Assembly: GCA_024229115.1 (NCBI GenBank)
Contig: JAAEST010000122.1
Coordinates: 124,001 to 188,000, forward strand
Origin: Oligoflexia bacterium
GTDB lineage: Bacteria > Bdellovibrionota > Bacteriovoracia > Bacteriovoracales > Bacteriovoracaceae
Direction: 5' to 3'
DNA: 64,000 nt
In this document: positions 31,765 to 41,133 of the stretch, one piece after another
How positions within the stretch are numbered: position 1 is the first letter of the stretch
Layout: every line of letters begins with the position of its first letter
Notes under the pieces: generated by a model
Told to the model about the DNA's origin: nothing
The model's database searches: none
The model's input: only the letters and a program-made list of their open reading frames with translations
Made by a program: the position numbers and the translations under genes

Positions 31765-32568
31765 TTGGAAAATACATCTACGGCAGGCGAGGCGTCGCTT
31801 GGTCTTAAAGAACAAATAATATTTGATCTAGAAAGAAAGCTAGATAAGTTTAACGATCCAAAGAAAGGATTGCGTGTGATGGCCACTGGTATTGGTGTCC
31901 ATCCGAAAACTTTGAAAAGGTTACTTCAAGGTCAAAACACACCAGGCTACTTAACGATCTATAAGATTTATCGTTACTTATTAAACACAACGAATGATTC
32001 AAAGATCCTTGAGCAAGTTCCATCAGTCATTAAGAATGAATTGATTAAGGGAAATCCTAAAGATTTAACTAAGGGTTTAACATTCAGTATGGATGTTGAG
32101 CACGAGATTGCATCGGATAAAGTTTTCTGTGAGATCTACTTCTTAACAGATGCGGGAATGATTACTGAAGAACTTGTTCGTTATCGTTATGGAATGCATG
32201 GCTTAGAAATATTAAAGAAAATGCATGACCTTGAGGTCATTAAGAAGAATTCATATGGGGCCTTTGAGATTGGAAAGAATAGGGCGAATCTTTCTACTCA
32301 GACAATGAAGAAAATTGGTCTTCATATGATTGAGAAATATTTTAAACCTGAAAATTGTGATGAATTAGGGAATAACCATGTTGGACTTTATGTCGCTGGT
32401 TTATCTGAGGAAGGGTTTAATGAGTGGCTTAAGGCCGACAAAGAATGTTTCTATAAGAAAGCAGAAATTGCTAAGAAACATGAAGACAAGAACGGGATTA
32501 AAGGATTTACTTTTATGGTAACAGATACTTTAGTCTCTCCTACAAGTGCGGATGAAAAATGGAATTAG
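31765..32568 (+). CDS. HTH regulator of the predator-type family
   Basis: It starts at TTG 31765 after GGGAG. The 267-residue protein has an N-terminal XRE-like helix-turn-helix (about residues 30-70), with Gly-Val-His-Pro-Lys-Thr-Leu-Lys-Arg-Leu-Leu as recognition helix. A C-terminal region of about 170 residues has a central winged-helix-like part and no catalytic motif. The layout recalls TIGR02147/DUF4423 regulators, which are numerous in Bdellovibrio relatives, but the C-terminal match is weak. Its stop overlaps the next secreted-protein gene by 10 bases, so that gene is its likely target or partner. Confidence 0.6.
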   Translation: MENTSTAGEASLGLKEQIIFDLERKLDKFNDPKKGLRVMATGIGVHPKTLKRLLQGQNTPGYLTIYKIYRYLLNTTNDSKILEQVPSVIKNELIKGNPKDLTKGLTFSMDVEHEIASDKVFCEIYFLTDAGMITEELVRYRYGMHGLEILKKMHDLEVIKKNSYGAFEIGKNRANLSTQTMKKIGLHMIEKYFKPENCDELGNNHVGLYVAGLSEEGFNEWLKADKECFYKKAEIAKKHEDKNGIKGFTFMVTDTLVSPTSADEKWN

Positions 32569-33047
32569 TAAAAAAATTAATTATGATCACTTCTCTTCTC
32601 TTATCACTGACAGCTTTTGCTGGTGGAGGTGATTCTGGGGGAGGACCGAAAAGTCTATCACTTAATAAGAAATCAAAAGGATTTCGTATTACAGATATTA
32701 AACTTAAAACAATCAAAGTTGATGGTAAGAAAATAAAACTTCCTCATGTTTATGTTTATTTCAGAAGCTATGAAATGATTACTCGTCATGAAAGTAGCAA
32801 TGATAAAGAAGTTATAAGAGAGATGGGCTATGTTCCTCGCACAGCAAAACTTCCTGTTGATCCTAAGGAGATTCCAGCGGAATTAATGGACAAGTTAAAG
32901 AACAGAAAGTGGTTCCATTTCTTTAAAAAGAGCTACTTTAAGAAGGCCGCTCGCGAACTTTACAACGTTGAAGTTTGTGAAAAACCTGAAAAACCGAAGA
33001 AGAAAGTTCGCGTAAGAAGAATCGGAAAACATAGAAGACGATTCTAA
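32559..33047 (+). CDS. Small secreted basic protein
   Basis: A signal peptide (about residues 1-21, ending Ala-Phe-Ala) is followed by a Gly-Gly-Gly-Asp-Ser-Gly-Gly-Gly linker, a domain of about 100 residues and a very basic tail of Lys-Lys-Lys-Val-Arg-Val-Arg-Arg. The domain resembles that of the next gene: 'Asp-x-Lys-Leu-Lys', 'Leu-Pro-x-Asp-x-Lys-Glu', an Arg/Lys-rich helix, and 'Ala-x-Glu-Leu-(Tyr/Phe)-x-Val-Glu'. The ATG lies in the regulator's 3' end. Function unknown; the charged tail could bind polyanions such as DNA or LPS. Confidence 0.55.
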   Translation: MELVKKLIMITSLLLSLTAFAGGGDSGGGPKSLSLNKKSKGFRITDIKLKTIKVDGKKIKLPHVYVYFRSYEMITRHESSNDKEVIREMGYVPRTAKLPVDPKEIPAELMDKLKNRKWFHFFKKSYFKKAARELYNVEVCEKPEKPKKKVRVRRIGKHRRRF

Positions 33048-33195
33048 GTCTTTAAAATTACTTGGTGCATCTGTCCGGGTGCACCATAGACACATGTCCA
33101 TAAAAAACGACTACTAAACTCAATTTCTTTTTAAATACCTTCTCCCTATGAAATCTTAGGTGCTCACATACAAATACCTACTAAAAGGAGAACTT

Positions 33196-33732
33196 ATGAA
33201 AAATTTAGTATTAGGATTAGTTGTTGCTGTTTTATCAATGAGTGCAAGTGCACAGAGAGACGGAAGAGTTATCAGAGTTGAGAACTTTGACATCTATAAG
33301 AACCCAATCACTCTTGAAGCGACTGCTAAAGAAGTAAGAGTAGCAGACTTCAAACTTAAGAAAGCTGTTAAGCAAAAAATCACTTACTGGGCAACTTGTC
33401 ATGAAAGTGACAATGACAAAGCTCTTGAGAAGAGATCTTACCCATGTCAACAAACTCGTAATGTTTACGAAAGAGTTGCAAGAGTAAAAATGAAGTATGA
33501 AGTTATGGTTCCTTACTACAGAAGAGGTGAAGTAGTTATGGTTCAAGAAACTAAGAGAACAATGATCAACGTAATGATTAGCTCTCTTCCAACTGACGCG
33601 AAAGAAATGCTAGAAGACCGTCGTATTCTTTTCCCTAACAAAGATAAGTACCGTGCACTAGCTAACGAGCTTTTCACTGTAGAGTCTACTCAAAACAGAA
33701 ATGGTCTTTCTGTTAAGCTTAACAGAAACTAA
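33196..33732 (+). CDS. Small secreted protein, probably highly expressed
   Basis: The start is ATG 33196 after AAAGGAGA. A signal peptide of about 20 residues ends Ser-Ala. The mature 158 residues contain two Cys flanking a charged segment and the same C-terminal pattern as the preceding gene, so the two are likely diverged paralogues. Codons such as AAC, TTC, TAC and CGT are far more common here than in neighbours, a sign of strong expression. No known domain. It has its own 148-base upstream region with a weak GGTGCA/TGCACC inverted repeat. Confidence 0.6.
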   Translation: MKNLVLGLVVAVLSMSASAQRDGRVIRVENFDIYKNPITLEATAKEVRVADFKLKKAVKQKITYWATCHESDNDKALEKRSYPCQQTRNVYERVARVKMKYEVMVPYYRRGEVVMVQETKRTMINVMISSLPTDAKEMLEDRRILFPNKDKYRALANELFTVESTQNRNGLSVKLNRN

Positions 33733-34313
33733 GGCGTACTAAGCTCATCTAAGGTGAGCGAAAAGCTGTTAATATAATTGGCCATGAAGTGATCTACTTC
33801 TGGCCTCTTATAAGAACGGATCTTATTTTCTAAAGATATGCGGGCACGATTAAATTCATTGTTGCCCGCAGTTTTTTCTTCAAGACATTTAATATAAGCA
33901 CTCAACGTATCAGCCGCTTTCACAAGAACGGCCTCATCCTCAGAACAATTATCGTGAGTTAATAATTCCTTATAATCATCTCTTAATTCTTCAGGGAGAT
34001 ATGAAAGAAGCTTATCCATCGCGTAGTTTTCAATAGCATGATAGGCATCTTCAATAGTTGGATTGAAATACTTAATTGGAGTAGGAAGGTCTCCCGTAAT
34101 AACTTCTGAAGCGTCATGGAATATCGCCATTGTTGCAATTTTATTAGCATCTACATTTCCATTAAAATATTTATTCTTAATCATAGCGAGTGCATGAGCT
34201 ATAACGGCGACCTGAAGGCTATGTTCTTGAACATTTTCCTTACGCACACTATGCATAAGTGACCATCTTTCAATTAATTTCATTCGATTTAAATAGGCAA
34301 AGAAATGCGCCAT
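33729..34313 (-). CDS. yfbR: 5'-deoxynucleotidase YfbR
   Basis: A 194-residue HD-domain phosphohydrolase (E. coli YfbR has 199). The order matches YfbR: Arg-Trp-x-Leu-Met-His-Ser-Val-Arg-x-Glu-Asn-Val-Gln-Glu-His-Ser, the His-Asp pair in Ala-Ile-Phe-His-Asp-Ala-Ser-Glu, then Gly-Asp-Leu-Pro-Thr-Pro-Ile-Lys-Tyr, and a later Lys-Ala-Ala-Asp. It dephosphorylates 5'-deoxyribonucleoside monophosphates in the cytoplasm. It overlaps the end of the secreted-protein gene by 4 bases. Confidence 0.95.
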   Translation of the reverse strand: MAHFFAYLNRMKLIERWSLMHSVRKENVQEHSLQVAVIAHALAMIKNKYFNGNVDANKIATMAIFHDASEVITGDLPTPIKYFNPTIEDAYHAIENYAMDKLLSYLPEELRDDYKELLTHDNCSEDEAVLVKAADTLSAYIKCLEEKTAGNNEFNRARISLENKIRSYKRPEVDHFMANYINSFSLTLDELSTP

Positions 34314-34341
34314 AACTTCAACTCCCGCAAGTGTTTAACGA

Positions 34342-35055
34342 TTACCAAATATTCAGATTAGGACAGATTGCTTTTTGAAAAGTTTTTAAAGCATCATTTG
34401 TTGGATACTTCAAAGAATACTCTTCGTTGATATTAGTAAAGAAATCACTAATTTTGATATTACATTGTGTGCCTAAACTATCTCTTATAAAAATTTCTTT
34501 TAAAGGATTTCCAAGTGGTGAACCACCAAGTTGAAAGCCAGTATTTAATGTCCAACCTTCAAGATATTCCAAGCGAACACCGCCATTATTATTTGGATTG
34601 ATATCTGGATCGGTTTGAACAATGGCATTTGTAACTTCAATAAGTTCACCTTTTAAAGTATCAAACTCTGCAATTTCTCCATTTGTTAATTCCATCAGGA
34701 TCGCATTGTCAGAAATATTATATTTAAGTTCGCCTTTATAAGGAAAGAAATAGAAAACGCTAGCACCAGTATTCTTTGATGGCTCACCTGGGGCGAAAGA
34801 ATTAAAGATTTGCATTTGGCCATCGGTTGTAAAGACATAGCTTCTATATTTCTCATTCTCTCTTTCAATTGGAGAAATCATAATGAAACATTTCTTAGGA
34901 GCGTCAGCATCCGTATTAAATTTTCCCGATTGGAATTGGTAATTATTAAGCTGAACAACTTTCTCTTCACATGGAGAGGTGTAACGAGGTACCTGTGCTT
35001 GGACCATGGAAGTGGCCCATGAAAGGACTATGAAAATGAGTGCCGAAATTTTCAT
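34342..35055 (-). CDS. Secreted protein of unknown function
   Basis: I start at ATG 35055 (Met-Lys-Ile-Ser); ATG 35061 two codons earlier is possible. A signal peptide of about 20 residues ends Val-Gln-Ala. The 237-residue product is mostly beta strand, with Cys at about residues 28 and 53 and two more near the C-terminus. It contains an Asp-Pro-Asp-Ile-Asn-Pro-Asn-Asn-Asn-Gly-Gly loop that could bind calcium. Family not recognised. It is followed by yfbR on the same strand after 28 bases. Confidence 0.5.
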   Translation of the reverse strand: MKISALIFIVLSWATSMVQAQVPRYTSPCEEKVVQLNNYQFQSGKFNTDADAPKKCFIMISPIERENEKYRSYVFTTDGQMQIFNSFAPGEPSKNTGASVFYFFPYKGELKYNISDNAILMELTNGEIAEFDTLKGELIEVTNAIVQTDPDINPNNNGGVRLEYLEGWTLNTGFQLGGSPLGNPLKEIFIRDSLGTQCNIKISDFFTNINEEYSLKYPTNDALKTFQKAICPNLNIW

Positions 35056-35243
35056 GCCCATATTATTGCTTAAAAACTCCAAGGTTTCGACCCCTAATTT
35101 CGGCCGTAAGGTTTTGTTTTTTAAAGAGGTGACAGAGTTTTTTGGTAGGTCATTTTCTTAACCCTCTAATGATATCAGGTAATTCCATCCTCTAGAGCAG
35201 TAAAATCGCCACGTTGTGTTACTATTTTTATAGAGGTGAAGTT

Positions 35244-36930
35244 GTGAAAATATCTATTATTCTAAGTTGTATTGTTCTTTCGAGTTCTCTTTTTGCCCAT
35301 GGTGGAGACGTACCACCAATTAATGTTTCTAATGCTTCAGGAACTAGTCACAGTGGCTTCGGAAACTATGGAGCTAGTGATTTTGAAGCTTCAGAAAAAC
35401 TTAAGACGAAATGTTTAGAAGACGATCTTCAAAGTTATCGTGAAGAAGTGATTGCCTGTGATCCTAATATTGAAGCCTCGACGAAGAATGTTGAAAAACT
35501 CACAGGCTAATAGTACAACTTTGGATGGGCTAAGAAATTACGTCATGGGGTATATTAACTCCGAGGCTGCTCAATCTTCAGATGCAGGAGTTGTAAAACC
35601 TCCGCGTAAAGCAACTTGTGGTGATTCAAATTATGGCTATGATACAAATCCTCCTCATCAACAAGTGAGAGAGGGGGCAAAAAGTTTAAATAACTCAGTC
35701 AGTGCCGCACTTCTCTATGATATGTTTAATCATAATGAAGCTTATAAGAATCGCTTAAAAAATAATTATCCCCATCTCTTTAGTCCTTCAAGTCAGTATC
35801 GTGATCTCTTAAGTGTCGTGAGAGAAGAACTCGGTGACTCATATAAAGATGGTGGGAGTATGTTTGATCATAGAGACACTATGGGAGCGATGAATCTCGC
35901 TGTACTAAACTCTGGAGAGTTTCAAGGAAAGCTAGAGGCAAAGCTTCAAAGTATCAAACAAAAATATGCAGATGGCTTAAGAAAGAAAGCGAAGAAAGTT
36001 TGTTCAAGCTCTCTAGCAAGACTTTATGCTGACTTTCCAATGGCCATTGATCAGTACTTAATTGATCTTCCAGAAGCTGGGAGAAAAATAGCTAGTTTAT
36101 CAATGTGCTCGAATAAGAAATTCTATGATCCAAGAAAATACGATTCAGATTGTGATGGTGTTAAAGATTATCGTGACGATGCCCCAAGAGACCCTTTTTC
36201 ACCTCGTACAGATCATAATGTAACCAGTTCAACATATAATAATCCTCCTTTTGGATCGAATACAAATTATTCTGTGAAATTAGAAGGTGAGACTCTTAAG
36301 TTGAAAACGCCACTGAAAATTAAAGTAAATAGCTCTATTGATGATGCCAGTAAAACAAGGGCGTTAGGGAATTTAAGAAGATGTGCCGGTCAACTCGTTA
36401 CAGAAATGAGAAGATCATTTGATCAATATAAAGACACGATTCCAGAAATGAGAAGTCGTAATTTAGAAGTAGAGATTGAATTTGAAGAGGTGGATGATAA
36501 TAGCTCTTTCACTATTCATAAATGCTGGTGTTCTACTTGTAATCAAAGATATGTAGATGCGGCAGGAAATGAAAAGAGAATCCCTCGTCATATTTGCTTT
36601 GATGATTTAACTGATGAGATGAAGGCAGGGCTTGCGAATAGAGAATTAAATCCAACTGACCAAACAGGACTTTGGAGAAATGGGCAAGCTGATGCGGCTA
36701 ACTTAAATCATGAAGCTTCTGGGAACTGTACGACTCTGGGTCATGAGTTTCTCCATAAAATGGGATTACCAGATGAGTACTTGGCAGAAAACTATTATCC
36801 ATTTAATCTTTTAGATGATGATCATAGTTCATTTATGTCATCAGGAACAACAATGAAAAGAAGACATATCGCAGGGATTTTATCTCCTAAAAAGTGTGAG
36901 GATTCAGTAGGTAATAGAAGTGGTATTTAA
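35244..36930 (+). pseudogene. Secreted zinc metalloprotease, split by a +1 frameshift
   Basis: The gene begins at GTG 35244 (AGAGGTGAA upstream) with a signal peptide, and that frame stops at 35508-35510. The catalytic part lies in the +1 frame, open from 35452 to 36930. Skipping one base near the A-run at 35494-35498 would join them into 561 residues. The second part has a calcium-type Asp-Ser-Asp-Cys-Asp-Gly-Val-Lys-Asp-Tyr motif, a Cys-rich Cys-Trp-Cys-Ser-Thr-Cys loop, and the zinc site His-Glu-Phe-Leu-His-x-x-Gly-x-x-Asp-Glu. Without the first frame it has no export signal. Mutation, sequencing error and programmed shift are all possible. Confidence 0.7.
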
Positions 36931-37693
36931 ACAATCTCTAGCATGGATGCTGATGATCTTAGCTCTTTTTGGGTTAAGCTCCCCATCTCTTTTCGCGGCT
37001 AAACCATTGGCCAGTATTGCTCTCTATCAAGATCTTGATTCAGTAAAACTCTCTTCGTTTCTTATGATTTATAAGAATAATAGTTATGCTTTTAAAAGTA
37101 ATGTTGGAGGATGGCAATTTTGTCCTTCAGAGAAAGGGGGAGTCTTTAATGGAAGAATTAATCCCACCCAAAATAGAGAAATTTTAAAGAGACTCGATCT
37201 TCTCGAAAGAGAGTGTAAGAGAACAAATGGATGTGTCGAAAAAGAAAGCTATGAACAAGTGAGAAGAGTTGTTATCAATGATTATCGAACGAAGAAAAAA
37301 TATGTTTTCATTGATGAGTTTATGCCAAAAGTTTTTGATTATGTTAGTTCAAATAAATTAAAAACAACTCAAAATCCACTAATGGCCTACCAAATAAAGA
37401 AAAAGAAAAATAATATTGAAATTCTCAATATTGGTAAGAAAGAAAGACAAATTCTTGTAACAAAAGATACGATAAAGGGAATGAACGATAGGGGGATGAT
37501 CGTGAGAATTCCTAATGCTCTGGCCCATGAAAAGTCAGGTAAGCTCAAACCGAAGAGAAAGATTCACTTCCATTTAAGTGATAAGGCCTTAAAAAAAGAA
37601 AAAATTAGTTACCTTATTTTCGACAATATTACGACAATTCACCATACAAAAGAAAATGCTAATGACTCCGTTGCTCTTTGCCTGAAGTTATAG
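36920..37693 (+). CDS. Secreted protein of unknown function
   Basis: It starts at GTG 36920 inside the protease 3' end (11-base overlap). A signal peptide of about 26 residues ends Phe-Ala-Ala. The 257-residue product is basic, with Cys at about residues 68, 98 and 105 and another near the C-terminus. Lys-rich stretches are frequent. I see no known domain. Tight coupling to the metalloprotease gene suggests a partner role such as an inhibitor, chaperone or co-secreted factor. That is an inference from position alone. Confidence 0.55.
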   Translation: MVFKQSLAWMLMILALFGLSSPSLFAAKPLASIALYQDLDSVKLSSFLMIYKNNSYAFKSNVGGWQFCPSEKGGVFNGRINPTQNREILKRLDLLERECKRTNGCVEKESYEQVRRVVINDYRTKKKYVFIDEFMPKVFDYVSSNKLKTTQNPLMAYQIKKKKNNIEILNIGKKERQILVTKDTIKGMNDRGMIVRIPNALAHEKSGKLKPKRKIHFHLSDKALKKEKISYLIFDNITTIHHTKENANDSVALCLKL

Positions 37694-37719
37694 TTTAATT
37701 CTCCAAAATTGGAGGATTT

Positions 37720-38418
37720 ATGAAACTATTAGCAGTTATTTGTTTATTGTTAAGCCTATCATCATTTGCAGAACATAAAATTGAATCAGAAGTTAATTCG
37801 CAAATTACCGGTGGAAATACAGATTTTAAATCACAGCTTTTCAAAATTAAGCATGAAAAGGATTACACCGAAAAGTTTTCACTTTCAGAAAAAGCATCTT
37901 ATCAATATGGTGAATCTGATGAAGTGAGAAGTTTAGAGAAATGGCTATTTAATATTCGTCCAGAGTTTAAGTTAACAGACAAGACGAGCTTGTTTCTTTC
38001 TACGAGCTATTCTTCAAATAGATTCTCTGGGGTTGATAGACTTTTAACGAATGACTTAGGGGTTTCTCATATCTGGATTAAAGACAAGAAGTTAAATCTT
38101 TCAAACTCACTTGCTTATAGATACTCAAGAGAAAAACAAATTGATGGAACAAAGAAGAACGATAGCTTTGCAGATATTGGTTTAAGGACGTCTTATAAAT
38201 TTAATGAAAATTCAGAGGCCATTCTTGAATTGAATTATCTTCCTAACTTCTCAGATAGTGAAGATGATGAAGTGACTGCAGACTTTGATGTTGTGACTTT
38301 TCTAGGTAAAGGTTTTAGCTTTAAAGCAGGATATGACTGGAAGTATGATGGTAAACCTGCCGCAGGGAAAGGGAAGCATGATTATACAACAACACTCGGG
38401 CTTATCTTTAAATATTAA
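37720..38418 (+). CDS. DUF481 outer-membrane beta-barrel protein
   Basis: A 17-residue signal peptide is followed by about 215 residues of alternating strands with the DUF481 pattern: a Gly-Gly-Asn-Thr-Asp near residue 32, repeated aromatic-ended strands, and a terminal Phe-Lys-Tyr as expected for outer-membrane insertion by BAM. E. coli YdiY, a salt-induced member, is the best known relative. GGAGG precedes the ATG. It sits 26 bases after the secreted protein and probably ends that transcript. Confidence 0.85.
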   Translation: MKLLAVICLLLSLSSFAEHKIESEVNSQITGGNTDFKSQLFKIKHEKDYTEKFSLSEKASYQYGESDEVRSLEKWLFNIRPEFKLTDKTSLFLSTSYSSNRFSGVDRLLTNDLGVSHIWIKDKKLNLSNSLAYRYSREKQIDGTKKNDSFADIGLRTSYKFNENSEAILELNYLPNFSDSEDDEVTADFDVVTFLGKGFSFKAGYDWKYDGKPAAGKGKHDYTTTLGLIFKY

Positions 38419-38424
38419 TAAATT

Positions 38425-39087
38425 TTAAGGCTCTCTTATATTGCTGACTAGGTAGGGACCTTCGTCTCTACCTACATCTTTAGAAAAAGAAACTCTCATT
38501 TTGAAGTAGGGACTATAGTAAACAAAACTATGGTATTCACCATTTTCTCCAGCGTGATCGACTCCCACTGGTAAGTTTTTAACGTATTCAAGCGAGAGTT
38601 CTTTGTTCAGATACTTTTCTTCTAATTTCTCTTTAAGAACTGCAGTGATGACGGCCTTATGTCCTGTCTCTTCAAACTCTTTAATCAAATCAGTTGAGTT
38701 CGACTCCCAAAGGGGAAAGTGAGCTGCTAGGCCATATCGAGAAAGAAAGTTCTCACGATATTCTCTAATATCCTTAAGGAAAATATCACCAAAAATAAAA
38801 TCAGTGATGCCTTTCTTTTTAAAGGATTCGAGAATTCCTCCAACTTTGCTTTCATAGTCTTCGTTACTTGCTTGGTTTGGAAGATATACTCTTAAGAGTG
38901 GAAGTCCTAGAAGTTTTGCCTGAAGAACAATTTGTTTTTCGTTAATCCCATGAAAGGGAACGCGATTAGAGTTTTTATTAATGGTGGTAATTAAAGAAAC
39001 AATTTGAAATTGATTTTCTTTTTTTATGCGGTGAAGAGCAAGAGCACTGTCTTTTCCTCCACTCCAAAATAGAACAGCTTTTTTCAT
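38425..39087 (-). CDS. Dph6-like ATP pyrophosphatase
   Basis: A 220-residue N-type ATP pyrophosphatase. The PP-loop Ser-Gly-Gly-Lys-Asp-Ser-Ala-Leu-Ala is at residues 9-17. Family marks follow: His-Gly-Ile near 47, Glu-Asp-Tyr-Glu, Phe-Gly-Asp-Ile-Phe-Leu-Lys-Asp-Ile-Arg, Phe-Pro-Leu-Trp, and Gly-Val-Asp-x-x-Gly-Glu-Asn-Gly-Glu-Tyr-His-Ser at the end. This is the COG2102 group related to diphthamide synthetase. Bacteria lack diphthamide, so the bacterial amidation substrate is unknown. Its start overlaps the next gene upstream by four bases. Confidence 0.88.
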   Translation of the reverse strand: MKKAVLFWSGGKDSALALHRIKKENQFQIVSLITTINKNSNRVPFHGINEKQIVLQAKLLGLPLLRVYLPNQASNEDYESKVGGILESFKKKGITDFIFGDIFLKDIREYRENFLSRYGLAAHFPLWESNSTDLIKEFEETGHKAVITAVLKEKLEEKYLNKELSLEYVKNLPVGVDHAGENGEYHSFVYYSPYFKMRVSFSKDVGRDEGPYLVSNIREP

Positions 39088-40034
39088 GGTCTTTTTTTAT
39101 TATCTTTTTTAAGCAAAATAAAGGGAATAATTCCAAAAAAGTTGAATATAATCATTATCACGAGATAGCCGTTAAACATATTTGCTCCATCATCTATTCC
39201 ATATTGCTTTAATAACTGCTGAAGAGCGATGTGTGTCACACCAATTCCTGAAAATGAAATTGGAAGCCCTGAAACAAAGGAGGCGATGGGAATCACTGCG
39301 AGCAATATTGCAGGATTGAAGCCCGATGGTAGAACACTTTTTGTGAGATAGTAATAGACCATAACATTGGCCAGTTGGATAAAGAGGCTAATGAGAATAT
39401 TGATCATAAGGACTTTAGGTCTGGCGATGACATTGAGAATTGTTTTTATTGCTAGTCTCAATTTCGTCTTAATAACACCATCACTGGTTTTACTTTTCAA
39501 ATGTAACCTAAAAAAGGCCTTAAACTTTACGATGATGAAAAGTCCGCAAATCATTCCAAAGATAATAGATGAAATAAGATATAGAATAATATCAACATTA
39601 ATATTTGTTGTTATCTTTAAATAGACTGTTCCTAAGAACATCAGAACAAAGAGTCCAACAAGTCCAATGAGCCTATCAGACAGAGAGATAAGCAAAGATT
39701 TTTGATAATCATTATCACTATGATCTTTTAAATAATACGCTTTAAAGAAATCTCCTGAAACTGAGCCTGGCAAGAAAGTATTAAAGAATAGACCTACGTA
39801 ATTTAAAGAATAAACTTTTAGGAACGAGAGCCCTTTTATAAAACTACTTCTCAGAATTATAAGAAAACGAGTAGCTGACAAAACTGATTGGATAAAGAAA
39901 ATAGTGAGACATGTAACCAGAGTCATTGGTTGATTAAAAATAGTCTTTAAATAATCAACGCTTATAACTCCTCTTTGAAATAACCAATAAACCAGAGAAG
40001 CAGAGACAATAAATTTCAAAAAATATTTGAGCAT
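39084..40034 (-). CDS. LPG-synthase-TM/UPF0104 membrane protein
   Basis: A 316-residue protein of about eight helices. It matches the flippase-like domain shared with the membrane part of lysylphosphatidylglycerol synthase: Ser-Ala-x-Arg-Phe near residue 55, Phe-Phe-Asn-Thr-Phe-Leu-Pro-Gly-Ser-Val-Ser-Gly-Asp at about 88-100, and Gly-Leu-Pro-Ile-Ser-Phe-Ser-Gly-Ile-Gly late in the protein. Such proteins are thought to move lipids across the inner membrane. No synthase domain is attached. Coupled by ATGA overlap to the Dph6-like ATPase. Confidence 0.85.
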   Translation of the reverse strand: MLKYFLKFIVSASLVYWLFQRGVISVDYLKTIFNQPMTLVTCLTIFFIQSVLSATRFLIILRSSFIKGLSFLKVYSLNYVGLFFNTFLPGSVSGDFFKAYYLKDHSDNDYQKSLLISLSDRLIGLVGLFVLMFLGTVYLKITTNINVDIILYLISSIIFGMICGLFIIVKFKAFFRLHLKSKTSDGVIKTKLRLAIKTILNVIARPKVLMINILISLFIQLANVMVYYYLTKSVLPSGFNPAILLAVIPIASFVSGLPISFSGIGVTHIALQQLLKQYGIDDGANMFNGYLVIMIIFNFFGIIPFILLKKDNKKRP

Positions 40035-40128
40035 TTTACTTCGTTTGTAAGGAAATAATAATTTCTAATGTCATTTTATTTTAGCATAATTATTGAAAAT
40101 CATTTAAATCTTACGCAGGGGAAAACCT

Positions 40129-41133
40129 ATGAAGCTAGTTAATTTCATGCTTTTTACATTCTTACTCTCTATCTCCGTCAATGGACAAGATATTGATAGA
40201 ATTTATCCTGAGAAAAACATCAGAGAAGTAAGTTCATTCTTAAGACCTTCTCAATCTATTGAAAGACAAACAACACGTGGAGTTCCTCAGGTTAGATATT
40301 TTCTTCTTAAGAATGGAAAGAAGTCTGAATTAAATTTACCTCAAAAGAATTTTGATAAGAGTTGCCAAACTCAGGAAAACTTTAATCTTACTTTATCTAG
40401 TAGTGAAGAGAAGTTTGTTATTAAAAGTAGAAAAACATACGACATCATTTTCACAGGAAAATGTAATAAGTCATACGATTTAATTTTCGAAAATGAAAGT
40501 GAAGTTGGTGAACTTGTTATTATTTGGGATATTTTAAGAGAAGCATTAAGAAAGTTTGAAGAAATGGGGATTAATGATCTTTGGAATAGAAAGCTTACTT
40601 TCAAATGGCCTTCTAATGGTGATTATTACCAGTGGGGGACAGTGAATATTACTAAAGGCTATTATTGGGATGTCGTAGGTCATGAGCTTGGTCATGCTAT
40701 TTACGATATGGCGAATATCGGTGTCTTTGGTGGGGGAGCGCATAGAATTGATGAATGTTACACTCATGCTCTGGCATTAAGTGAAGGTTGGGCGTCTTTC
40801 TTTGCAGCGTGGTTAAAAGTTAATCTCGATGATAGTGATGCTAAGTTTGAATATATGGTTAAGAGAAGAGCTCCAATTCAATTTGAAAATATTCCACGTG
40901 ATGTATGTGCTGGAGAAAAGAATGAGTGGCGTGTAACTGGTTTCTTATGGGATCTTATTGATACTCACAATGATCAAGAAGTGATGAACGCTGCATTCAA
41001 GGAAATTTTCGAGGCAACAAGAAATCAAAACTTTAGAACAACGAAAAACTTAGCAGCTCATTTAATTAAAAAGAATTTTGGTCGTCTTGATATCGAAGAG
41101 ATATGGGCCAATAATTTTCTTAAGTCTTACTAA
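40129..41133 (+). CDS. Secreted zinc metalloprotease-like protein
   Basis: A signal peptide of about 20 residues, two Cys near residues 83 and 108, and then a gluzincin-type site: Val-Gly-His-Glu-Leu-Gly-His-Ala (His-Glu-x-x-His) followed about 25 residues later by Leu-Ser-Glu-Gly-Trp-Ala-Ser-Phe-Phe, whose Glu should be the third ligand. The 334 residues and the His-Glu-Leu-Gly-His...Glu-Gly-Trp-Ala pairing recall the M36 fungalysin group or M4-like enzymes, but I cannot place it in one family. It should be active outside the cytoplasm. GGGG precedes the ATG. Confidence 0.75.
   Translation: MKLVNFMLFTFLLSISVNGQDIDRIYPEKNIREVSSFLRPSQSIERQTTRGVPQVRYFLLKNGKKSELNLPQKNFDKSCQTQENFNLTLSSSEEKFVIKSRKTYDIIFTGKCNKSYDLIFENESEVGELVIIWDILREALRKFEEMGINDLWNRKLTFKWPSNGDYYQWGTVNITKGYYWDVVGHELGHAIYDMANIGVFGGGAHRIDECYTHALALSEGWASFFAAWLKVNLDDSDAKFEYMVKRRAPIQFENIPRDVCAGEKNEWRVTGFLWDLIDTHNDQEVMNAAFKEIFEATRNQNFRTTKNLAAHLIKKNFGRLDIEEIWANNFLKSY

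Noticed and set aside
33064-33085. GGTGCA/TGCACC hairpin as a terminator or riboswitch
   Set aside because: Six-pair stem, no T-run, no conserved aptamer features.
35452-36930. Treating the protease catalytic frame as an independent gene
   Set aside because: It would start at a TTG or internal ATG without a ribosome site and lack the export signal that its Cys-rich, calcium-type motifs call for; a frameshift explains the layout better.
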